Source: Oscillospiraceae bacterium
Lineage (GTDB): Bacteria; Bacillota; Clostridia; Oscillospirales; Ruminococcaceae
NCBI GenBank assembly: GCA_017410745.1
Contig: JAFPPJ010000292.1
Coordinates: forward strand, 1 to 5,523
Direction of reading: 5' to 3'
DNA: 5,523 bases
Every line of letters begins with the position of its first letter. Position 1 is the first letter of the stretch. Shown here one piece after another: positions 1 through 5,523 of this stretch. Under the pieces are notes generated by a model. It was not told the origin of the DNA. It did no database searches and worked only from the letters and a program-made list of their open reading frames with translations. Both the position numbers and the translations under genes were made by a program.

Positions 1-1
1 A

Positions 2-370
2 TGGATGCTCAGGGAGGATGGAAAGCGCGATCTGTACGGTCTGTGCACCCCGACTAAGGCAGAGGATGCGGAAGGCACTTTTGAATATGGTATCGGCATC
101 ATTGCAGACGAGGATACCGCGCCTTATGACACGGAAGAGCTTGAAAAGGCAGGCTTCAGGATATGGGACGTAAAGGCGGGGACTTATGTGGTATTTGAAT
201 GCTTCGGCGAGGACGGCGACTGCATAGGTGAGACATGGGAGCGCTTCTACAAGGAGTTTTTGCCGCAGATGGGATACGAAGCGGAAGAGGAGACCGATTT
301 TGAACTCTATCCCGATCATGGAAAAGAAGGCCTTATGTGCGAACTGTGGATACCGATCAGAAAGAAATGA
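2..370 (+). CDS. GyrI-like effector-binding domain protein, probably the C-terminus of an AraC-family regulator (5' partial)
   Basis: The reading frame is open to the window edge (the first whole codon is TGG at 2-4), so the ATG at position 5 is probably an internal Met. About 122 residues are visible before the TGA. The fragment resembles the last two thirds of a GyrI-like small-molecule-binding domain. It has a YGLC strand, an EYGIGI strand, a hydrophobic VKAGTYVVFECFG strand (compare the 'PAGTWAVFPC' region of the family), an ETWERFYKEFLP helix and the terminal CELWIPIRKK strand. The Glu in that last strand, three residues before IPI, matches the conserved ligand-contacting acidic residue of the family. 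In Clostridia this domain usually sits behind an AraC-type helix-turn-helix, which would lie upstream of this window, but stand-alone forms exist. The ligand is unknown. The stop lies 54 bases before the next gene on the same strand. Confidence 0.75.
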   Translation, partial: WMLREDGKRDLYGLCTPTKAEDAEGTFEYGIGIIADEDTAPYDTEELEKAGFRIWDVKAGTYVVFECFGEDGDCIGETWERFYKEFLPQMGYEAEEETDFELYPDHGKEGLMCELWIPIRKK

Positions 371-424
371 TAGGCATTTAAACCATCATTGAAAAGTATA
401 TGTATTTTACAATAGGAGGGCACT

Positions 425-892
425 ATGAGAAGAAATGACAGGGAAATAACGGATATCAGCGCGATAGTATCATTTATCGAAAAGGAAAAGATCATCAGGA
501 TAGCTTTCTATGATGACGGTGATATATACATCGTGCCGGTGAACTATGGGTATATCAATGAGAATGGTGTTCACACCTTCTATTTCCATGGTGCCAAAGC
601 AGGAAGAAAGTTTGAGCTTGCAAAGGCTTCTCCTAAGGTCGGCTTTGAGATAGATGGCTGCTACGAGCTGCTTGAAGCAGATATTGCCTGCGATTTCTCG
701 GCCAGGTTCGAGAGTGTGATCGGAACAGGCAGGCTCAGCCTTGTCGAGGATAGAAGCGAAAAGATCAAGGGACTTGATGCGCTTATGAAACAGACGACCG
801 AAAGAGCCGGATGGAGCTACAATGATGCTATGCTCAGCGGTGTTGCGGTATTCAGGCTTGATGTCGAGAAAATGTCCTGCAAGGCAAAATAG
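425..892 (+). CDS. NimA-like / pyridoxamine 5'-phosphate oxidase-family flavin-binding protein
   Basis: A complete gene of 155 residues with a strong ribosome binding site (AGGAGGG at 414-420, five bases from the core to ATG), which fixes the start. The protein looks like the small split-barrel flavin-binding family related to NimA and pyridoxamine-phosphate oxidase. It shows the MRRNDREITD opening (residues 1-10), an IVPVNYGY strand (36-43), FYFHGAKAGRK (52-62, the flavin-phosphate-contact region in this family), PKVGFEID (70-77) and FSARFESVIGTGRLSLVED (91-109). Length is normal for the family. Such proteins are cytoplasmic and bind FMN or a related flavin. Some NimA members reduce nitroimidazoles, but most have no proven substrate, so a drug-resistance role should not be assumed. 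No convincing promoter is visible in 371-424, so it may be co-transcribed with the upstream regulator. A hairpin follows 48 bases after the stop. Confidence 0.88.
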   Translation: MRRNDREITDISAIVSFIEKEKIIRIAFYDDGDIYIVPVNYGYINENGVHTFYFHGAKAGRKFELAKASPKVGFEIDGCYELLEADIACDFSARFESVIGTGRLSLVEDRSEKIKGLDALMKQTTERAGWSYNDAMLSGVAVFRLDVEKMSCKAK

Positions 893-940
893 ATAAGGTA
901 ATAACCCCAAGTAATAGCATACATATAACTGTGGTGTGAT

Positions 941-975
941 AAGACCGCCTTGCCGTTCATTGGCAAGGCGGTCTT
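941..975. terminator. Hairpin between convergent genes, probable bidirectional terminator
   Basis: AAGACCGCCTTGCC (941-954) and GGCAAGGCGGTCTT (962-975) form a perfect 14-bp stem with a 7-base loop. It lies 48 bases after the stop of the flavin protein gene and 29 bases beyond the stop of the convergent beta-glucosidase gene, a position that would serve both. On either strand only the TT ending the stem resembles a U-tract, and the bases beyond are mixed, so it is not a textbook intrinsic terminator. It may act with Rho or as an mRNA 3'-end stabiliser. The rest of 893-1004 holds nothing else I can support. Confidence 0.65.
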
Positions 976-1004
976 GATCGCTGTATTGCTATCAAAACAT
1001 GAAG

Positions 1005-2861
1005 TCACTCAGCTTTTGTCTCGGGCTCCTTGCGTGGTGTGAAGCCTTCACCGTAGTTTTCTCCATAGCCGCGCCCGAGGAAATGCTCGTCAGTGCCTAT
1101 CTGTTCGAGCGAACCGTACCAGTCGGACGGCAGCTTGCCGGAAAAGTCTGAGCAGCCGCAGAGCACATCCGATATGCCCTTGCCCTCAGAGCCGGGAAGA
1201 TAGCACATGACTACACTGTCCCAGCCGGCGTAGTCATTTTCGTCGAGGATAACGTTCCTGCCGGCTACTATGCAGGTAACGGTCGGCTTGCCAAGAGACC
1301 TTGCCTTTGCAATAGCTTCGGCATTCCCGTCAAGTCCAAGTGAGCCGCAGAGCGTAAGATCAGCGGTATCGCCGTTCCATTCGGCATAGGACTGCTCGCC
1401 CACGCAGAGGAGGACTGCATCTGCCTGTGATGCCTTGCTTTCATCGGTTATGACCTCGATGCCGTAGTCTGCGGCATATCGTTCAAACGCCTCCTGTATC
1501 GTGGTAACGCCGGGGATATCCTCGGTGGGAGCACCGTTCCACAACATAGTCCATCCGCCGCACTGTGCCTGGCCGTTATCGCAGGCGGGGCCTGTGATAT
1601 ATATCTTTGTGCCCTCTTTGAAGGGGAGCACTTCATTTTCGTTTTTGAGGAGCACAAGGCTCTCTTCTACCAGCTGCTCGGCAACTGCTCTGTATTTCAG
1701 CGAGCCTGTTTCCTGCTGTTCGGTCTTCATGTTCTCAAGGAGCGGATCGTCGAAAAGACCGGCATCCTTCTTGACCTTGATTATGCGTGTGACAGCGTCG
1801 TTGAGGCGCTCTTCGCTTATCTCGCCGCTTTCGGCTGCTGCTATGATGATATCCTGTGCCTCGTCAAAACGGTCTGTCTCCATCAGCATATCTATGCCGG
1901 CATTGACACAGGTGATGATCTGATCCTTATAGGTGGCACCCGAGGTATTTGCAACCGAGCCCCAGTCACTGACGATGAAGCCCTTGAAGCCCATCTCGTT
2001 TTTGAGCTTCATGATATATTCCTTGTTCTCGTGCATTTTCACGCCGTTGAGGGAGGAATGGCTTATCATGATAGTCTGTACGCCTGCATCTATCTGAGCC
2101 TGATATACCTTCAGAAGTTCTTCGGCCTCAGCATCCGAAAGCTGAGAATCGCCGCGGTCGATGAGCCTTTCGACATCGCTCTGCTCACCTGTGCCGTATA
2201 CCACATTGCCGTCAGCAAAGAAGTGCTTGGCGCAGGCAACGAGCCCTCCGTCCACAAGCCCCTTGGTATACGCTGTGCTGAGCCTTGTTATCGTATCAAG
2301 GTCTGAGCCGTAGGACTCATACGTCCTTCCCCATCGCGGGTCAACAGACTGAGCGACACAGGGCGAGAAATTCCAGAGCATATGGCACATCTTCGCTTCG
2401 TCTGCGGTGATAAGCCCCACCTGATAGGCAAGCTCTTCATCGTTGGCAGCACCCTGACCGATATTGTGAGGAAAGTATACGGCGTTCTTGCAGTAGTTGA
2501 CACCGTGTACATCATCCTGACCGTAGATGTATGGTATACCGGCTTCAGAACTGATGGCTGCCTTCTGGAAGTCGTCAACGGTCTTGCGCCATGCGGCAGC
2601 GTCGATACATTCCGTAGTCGAGAGGATGCTGCCGTAGTCGTTCTTCTTCATGGATTTTACAGATACGTTGTATACTGCCGGCTGTACCATCTGAGCGGCC
2701 TTCTGCTCAAGTGTCATATCAGCGACGATCTCTTCCGGAGACATCGAAGCGTACTGTATATATTTTGCCTCTCCCGAAGGGATGCTCACAGGGCTTTCTG
2801 AGCATGCTGTTACAGATGCCAGCATAGAAACTGAGATGATAAGTGCTGCTGCTTTTTTCAT
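1005..2861 (-). CDS. Lipoprotein beta-glucosidase / exo-beta-glucanase, glycoside hydrolase family 3
   Basis: A 618-residue secreted hydrolase predicted to remove glucose from the non-reducing end of short beta-glucans by the retaining mechanism. It has a Lys-Lys start, a hydrophobic stretch (4-19) and a lipobox VTAC with Cys20, so it should be lipid-anchored on the outer face of the membrane. The two-domain layout resembles plant exo-glucanase ExoI: a TIM-barrel domain (about 43-370) and an alpha/beta sandwich (about 395-600), with no fibronectin-III tail. Active-site motifs: GQDDVHG (114-120, Asp116), DPRWGRTYESY (174-184), KHF (212-214), SDW (298-300) with Asp299 as nucleophile, GGWTMLWNG (435-443), and VGEQSYAEWNGD (487-498) with Glu494 as likely acid/base by comparison with ExoI. 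The start is supported by AAAGGAG (2867-2873) five bases from ATG. It has its own promoter and appears monocistronic. The family assignment is firm. Exact substrate (beta-1,3, beta-1,4 or mixed glucans, or an aryl glucoside) is inference. Confidence 0.95.
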   Translation of the reverse strand: MKKAAALIISVSMLASVTACSESPVSIPSGEAKYIQYASMSPEEIVADMTLEQKAAQMVQPAVYNVSVKSMKKNDYGSILSTTECIDAAAWRKTVDDFQKAAISSEAGIPYIYGQDDVHGVNYCKNAVYFPHNIGQGAANDEELAYQVGLITADEAKMCHMLWNFSPCVAQSVDPRWGRTYESYGSDLDTITRLSTAYTKGLVDGGLVACAKHFFADGNVVYGTGEQSDVERLIDRGDSQLSDAEAEELLKVYQAQIDAGVQTIMISHSSLNGVKMHENKEYIMKLKNEMGFKGFIVSDWGSVANTSGATYKDQIITCVNAGIDMLMETDRFDEAQDIIIAAAESGEISEERLNDAVTRIIKVKKDAGLFDDPLLENMKTEQQETGSLKYRAVAEQLVEESLVLLKNENEVLPFKEGTKIYITGPACDNGQAQCGGWTMLWNGAPTEDIPGVTTIQEAFERYAADYGIEVITDESKASQADAVLLCVGEQSYAEWNGDTADLTLCGSLGLDGNAEAIAKARSLGKPTVTCIVAGRNVILDENDYAGWDSVVMCYLPGSEGKGISDVLCGCSDFSGKLPSDWYGSLEQIGTDEHFLGRGYGENYGEGFTPRKEPETKAE

Positions 2862-2870
2862 TGTGTCTCC

Positions 2871-2886
2871 TTTCGCAATAACGAAA
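2871..2886 (-). other. Small inverted repeat in the leader of the beta-glucosidase mRNA
   Basis: On the minus strand TTTCG, six spacer bases and CGAAA form a perfect 5-bp inverted repeat. Its last three A residues are part of the AAAGGAG ribosome binding site. It could form a weak hairpin next to the Shine-Dalgarno sequence or be a protein site just downstream of the start point. The stem is short and AT-rich, so chance is a real alternative. Confidence 0.25.
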
Positions 2887-2907
2887 ATGTTAATGTCATC
2901 AGTTCAT

Positions 2908-2936
2908 ATTGTACCATACTATCTATTCAAATGCAA
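2908..2936 (-). promoter_or_regulatory. Sigma-A-type promoter of the beta-glucosidase gene
   Basis: On the minus strand TTGCAT (-35, 2931-2936) is followed by exactly 17 bases and TACAAT (-10, 2908-2913). A TG one base upstream of the -10 gives an extended -10 (TGGTACAAT). Each hexamer differs little from consensus. Transcription would start near 2900-2901, leaving a leader of about 40 bases. It lies between the terminator of the ABC unit and the glucosidase ribosome binding site, as expected for an independent unit. Confidence 0.75.
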
Positions 2937-2945
2937 GCGTTGTTT
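2932..2945. promoter_or_regulatory. cre/LacI-family-like operator overlapping the -35
   Basis: TGCAAGCGTTGTTT matches the catabolite-responsive-element consensus TGWAARCGYTWNCW at 11 of 14 positions, including the central ARCGYT core. It covers five of the six bases of the -35 hexamer, so a bound CcpA or sugar-responsive LacI-family protein would block RNA polymerase. That fits a glucan-degrading enzyme. The right half is poor, and no regulator gene is in the window, so the assignment is tentative. Confidence 0.4.
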
Positions 2946-2988
2946 CTGCATTGTAAACTGTTGTGAAGTTTGTATTGATTGTCCTGAC

Positions 2989-3024
2989 AAAAGAATCATG
3001 GCTTGCTGCAGGAGCAAGCCATGA
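2989..3024 (-). terminator. Intrinsic terminator of the ABC transporter operon
   Basis: Reading the minus strand, a perfect 12-bp stem (3013-3024 with 2996-3007) and a 5-base loop are followed at once by TTCTTTT (2989-2995). It lies 50 bases past the stop of the second ABC gene and upstream of the glucosidase promoter, so it separates the two units. The remaining bases between 3025 and 3074 show nothing else I can support. Confidence 0.85.
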
Positions 3025-3074
3025 CAGGTCTGTTTGATGTGTTTATCTAATAGATGATGATATCAGTACAGTAC

Positions 3075-4805
3075 TTACATCTTCCAGTTCTGAGAAACGA
3101 TCTGCTGCTCTGCCATACGGCGATATATGCCGTTTTTCTCGTACAGCTGTGCAGGTGTTCCTTCCTCGGCAACTATGCCGTCTTTGAGTACGACCATGTG
3201 ATCGGCATTGGCGATAGTTCTCATCCTGTGGGCGATGATAAGGACGGTCTTGTCCTTGATAAGCTCGGACAATGCCTGCTGTATCTGCGTTTCGTTCTCT
3301 GCGTCAAGTGATGCGGTAGCTTCATCGAGGAGTATGACAGGCGCATCTTTCAGGAATGCCCTTGCTATGGATATTCTCTGGCGTTCACCGCCCGAAAGCT
3401 CACTGCCGTTTTCGCCGATAAGAGTATCGTAGCCCTGCGGCAGCTTGCTTACGAAATCATCACAGTTTGCAAGCTTTGCCGCACGCATGACCTCTTCATC
3501 GGATGCGCCCTTTTTGCCTATGCGGATATTTTCCATGACCGACTGATTGAAAAGCGTCACATCCTGGAATACTATGGAATAAGCAGAGAACAGAGTCTCG
3601 GGGTCTGCCTTTGATATATCCATACCTCCAAGAGATATCCTGCCTTTGTCTATGTCCCAGAAACGTGCGGCAAGTCTTGATACGGTTGTCTTTCCTCCGC
3701 CCGACGGACCTATGAGCGCTGTGACCTCTCCCTGCCTTGCGGTGAAGGATACATCACTCAGCACCGCACTATCATCATAGGAGAATGAAACATGATCGAA
3801 CACGATGTCATAGCCGTTATTGGTCATTCTGTCCGTGCCTGTCTGAATATCGTGGGACAGTACCTCATCAAGCCTTTCACACTGTACGGTGGCAGCTATG
3901 ATCGCAGCAAAATTCTGCAGTGTTATCTGCATAGGGTCGTACAGGCGGGATACTACCATCAGGAACATAAAGAATGTGAGCAGAGTGATCTCGCCCTTTG
4001 CGAGCAGTGTGCCGCCCACAAGAGCAGTGGTGGCGATACCCAGCTTCAGTATTATTGAAGCGGAGTTTACGAATACTGCCAGTTTGAGCTCGGTAAACAG
4101 CGATTGCTTTTCGACATTCTTTATTATCTTTTCAAGTCCGTCCATGTATTTGTCCTGCGCATTATATGCACGAAGATCTCGTACAGCCTCAAGGCATTCC
4201 TGCACGCCGTCGCCCAGTTCCAGCTTGCAGTTGTACAGCTTTTTGACAGTTTTTTTCTGTGCATTTGAGGATGCGGAGATGATGAACAATGCGGCAGCGA
4301 TCACCCAGAAGCTTGCCAGCGCCATCCTCCAGTCAAAGAAGATGAACATGCTGATACCTGCGATGGATGTGGATATGAGTGCGCCTATGAATTCAGGGAT
4401 CCAGTGGCTCGATGCCGTCTCGATCTGTGCGCAGTCTGCCATTATCGTGGCGGTAAGGTCGGACAGGTCTTTCTTTGCAAAAAAGGACAGAGGCAGCTTT
4501 CTCAGCCTTTCCGCAAGGGTAGTCCTGCGCACGCCGCTCTCCTTGTAGGTGGAAAGGAACGTAGAATTGTACTGGATGAAATTGGTGATCGCTATGAGTA
4601 TGATCACGCCTGCTATCCCTGCGATATACAGGGGCAGCTTGTCTTTTGCAAGGGAGTTGTCCAGCAGATCGCTTATCAGCTTGTAGAGTATCCCTGCGGA
4701 CATCATGAATGCCATATTGGTAACGGTAACGCTTATGCACGCCTTTACCATATCCTGTGCGCCCTTGCGGGACAGGGCGAATCTGTGCTGTAATCTTTCT
4801 ATCAT
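3075..4805 (-). CDS. ABC transporter half-subunit, fused membrane and ATP-binding domains (second gene of a heterodimeric pair)
   Basis: A 576-residue exporter-fold half-transporter, the usual length for this class. The N-terminal half has about six membrane segments (roughly 23-44, 58-76, 137-157, 161-180, 242-265, 273-289). The ATP-binding half follows: Walker A GPSGGGKTT (366-374), Q-loop FQD (Gln414), signature LSGGE (470-474), Walker B VILLDE (490-495) with the catalytic Glu, D-loop SLD (499-501) and switch His526. All motifs are intact. The start chosen is the ATG at 4803-4805, giving MIERLQHRFALS, because it overlaps the upstream stop as TGATG and has a Shine-Dalgarno-like AAGGTGGG six bases upstream. 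An ATG 18 bases earlier would put that site inside the gene and has no ribosome site of its own. It is coupled to the preceding ABC gene and almost certainly forms a heterodimer with its product. The substrate cannot be read from the sequence: a peptide, lipid, drug or metal chelate are all possible. Confidence 0.93.
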   Translation of the reverse strand: MIERLQHRFALSRKGAQDMVKACISVTVTNMAFMMSAGILYKLISDLLDNSLAKDKLPLYIAGIAGVIILIAITNFIQYNSTFLSTYKESGVRRTTLAERLRKLPLSFFAKKDLSDLTATIMADCAQIETASSHWIPEFIGALISTSIAGISMFIFFDWRMALASFWVIAAALFIISASSNAQKKTVKKLYNCKLELGDGVQECLEAVRDLRAYNAQDKYMDGLEKIIKNVEKQSLFTELKLAVFVNSASIILKLGIATTALVGGTLLAKGEITLLTFFMFLMVVSRLYDPMQITLQNFAAIIAATVQCERLDEVLSHDIQTGTDRMTNNGYDIVFDHVSFSYDDSAVLSDVSFTARQGEVTALIGPSGGGKTTVSRLAARFWDIDKGRISLGGMDISKADPETLFSAYSIVFQDVTLFNQSVMENIRIGKKGASDEEVMRAAKLANCDDFVSKLPQGYDTLIGENGSELSGGERQRISIARAFLKDAPVILLDEATASLDAENETQIQQALSELIKDKTVLIIAHRMRTIANADHMVVLKDGIVAEEGTPAQLYEKNGIYRRMAEQQIVSQNWKM

Positions 4806-5523
4806 CACGCACCCACCTTCCATTCTATCGAACGGCTGTATTCATCGAACATCTTTTTGTATACACCGTTCTTTTCCATAAGCTCATTATGTGTGCCGCT
4901 CTCTGCGATAGTTCCGTTATCGAGCACATAGATACGGTCTGCATTTGTCACCGTGCTGAGCCTATGTGCGATCATTATGAGCGTCTTGCCCTTTGAAAGC
5001 TCCTCAAAGGCCTTCTGCACCTTGGATTCATTGTCGGGGTCGGCAAATGCGGTCGCCTCATCAAGTATCAGTATAGGTGCATTTTTGAGTATCGCTCTTG
5101 CAATGGATACCCTCTGCTGTTCGCCGCCCGAAAGATATGTGCCCTTAGTGCCGATGACAGTCCTTGCACCATCGGGCAGCTTTGCGATTATGTCACTGCA
5201 CTGTGCAAGTTCAAGAGCGGACATCACTTCGGTATCGCTCGCGCCCGGTCTTGCAAGCCGCACATTCTCAAGTATGGAGGTCTTGAGCAGCCTGCTGTCC
5301 TGGAATACGAATGATACCTGCTCCATCAGCTTATCCTGCGGTATATCCCGTATATCCGCGCCGCCTATCTTTACAGAGCCTTCGGTCACATCGAAGAATC
5401 GTGCTATGAGCTCTGCGGTAGTGGTCTTTCCTCCGCCGGAAGGGCCTACAAGTGCGATGTGCTCTCCTGCATTTATCTGTATATTCAGGTCATGTACGGC
5501 ATCCTTGCTGCTGTCCTTATATA
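4805..5523 (-). CDS. ABC transporter half-subunit, ATP-binding domain visible (first gene of the pair, N-terminus outside the window)
   Basis: The frame is open to the window edge and about 239 codons are visible. A GTG at 5389 could be taken as a start, but the 44 codons before it encode the beginning of the same ATP-binding domain, including Walker A GPSGGGKTT (bases 5420-5446), so the gene runs out of the window and the membrane domain lies beyond it. In the visible fragment (counting from the codon at 5521), Walker A is at 26-34, the Q-loop FQD at Gln74, the signature LSGGEQQR at 130-137, Walker B ILILDE at 150-155 and the switch His at 186. All key residues are present. The D-loop reads AFADPDNE rather than the usual SALD form, a variant I associate from memory with YbtP/YbtQ- and IrtA/IrtB-like transporters. 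The gene ends TGATG into its partner. The operon promoter is outside the window. Confidence 0.93.
   Translation of the reverse strand, partial: YKDSSKDAVHDLNIQINAGEHIALVGPSGGGKTTTAELIARFFDVTEGSVKIGGADIRDIPQDKLMEQVSFVFQDSRLLKTSILENVRLARPGASDTEVMSALELAQCSDIIAKLPDGARTVIGTKGTYLSGGEQQRVSIARAILKNAPILILDEATAFADPDNESKVQKAFEELSKGKTLIMIAHRLSTVTNADRIYVLDNGTIAESGTHNELMEKNGVYKKMFDEYSRSIEWKVGA
4812..4819 (-). promoter_or_regulatory. Ribosome binding site that decides the start of the second ABC gene
   Basis: On the minus strand AAGGTGGG lies six bases before the ATG at 4805, within the last codons of the upstream gene. No comparable site precedes the alternative ATG at 4823. Together with the TGATG overlap this favours the shorter, 576-residue product and suggests translational coupling. 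Confidence 0.6.

Noticed and set aside
389..413. Possible promoter TTGAAA ... TACAAT before the flavin protein gene
   Set aside because: The spacing is only 13 bases and the -10-like element runs into the ribosome binding site, leaving no room for a leader.
470..910. Open frame of 146 codons on the - strand
   Set aside because: It is antisense to the flavin-binding protein gene, which has a strong ribosome site and family motifs. It has no support of its own.
1501..2801. Several + strand open frames opposite the beta-glucosidase
   Set aside because: The GH3 gene is continuous with all active-site motifs in order, and the opposite frames have no family resemblance.
3045..3055. Short palindrome ATCTA-A-TAGAT downstream of the ABC gene
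   Set aside because: It is AT-rich and only five base pairs per arm, and the real terminator is the hairpin just beyond it. Chance is the simplest explanation.
3889..4548. Open frame of 219 codons on the + strand
   Set aside because: It lies wholly antisense to the ABC transporter, whose protein sequence is clearly real, and shows low-complexity Ser-rich content with no recognisable domain. It is a shadow frame.
1..5523. A novel defence, mobile or RNA-based system
   Set aside because: All substantial coding sequence belongs to known families, the gaps are short and explained by promoters and terminators, and no repeat array, transposase, long structured RNA region or broken gene was seen.

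Overview
The window looks like ordinary chromosomal DNA from an anaerobic Clostridia-type Firmicute. A Ruminococcus-like gut or rumen bacterium is the best guess. The clues are moderate GC content (judged by eye, not computed), strong AGGAGG-type ribosome binding sites, a NimA-like flavin-binding protein beginning MRRNDREITD, a lipoprotein beta-glucosidase of the type used in plant-glucan breakdown, and a paired ABC exporter of a kind common in these genomes. The taxonomic placement is inference. I see no IS element, phage gene, CRISPR array, tRNA or rRNA.

Layout. Positions 1-370 (+) hold the C-terminal part of a GyrI-like effector-binding domain, probably the end of an AraC-type regulator, cut by the window edge. 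Positions 425-892 (+) encode a complete pyridoxamine-5'-phosphate-oxidase-like (NimA-type) flavin protein, 54 bases downstream on the same strand and possibly co-transcribed. A perfect 14-bp hairpin at 941-975 separates these from the convergent gene. Positions 1005-2861 (-) encode an exported lipoprotein beta-glucosidase of glycoside hydrolase family 3. Its control region (2862-2945) holds a ribosome binding site, a small leader hairpin, a TTGCAT-17-TACAAT promoter with an extended -10, and a catabolite-repression-like (cre/LacI-type) operator over the -35. A terminator at 2989-3024 closes the next minus-strand unit. That unit contains two half-size ABC transporters: 4805-5523 (first in the operon, N-terminus outside the window) and 3075-4805 (second), joined by a TGATG stop/start overlap.

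How the genes work together. The two ABC half-transporters almost certainly form a heterodimer with two canonical ATP sites. The beta-glucosidase is its own transcription unit, apparently tuned to sugar supply, and probably acts on the outer face of the membrane on short beta-glucans. The regulator fragment and the flavin protein form a third unit. I found no previously undescribed system. The points most worth checking are the operator over the glucosidase promoter, the corrected starts of the two ABC genes, and the identity of the exporter pair.
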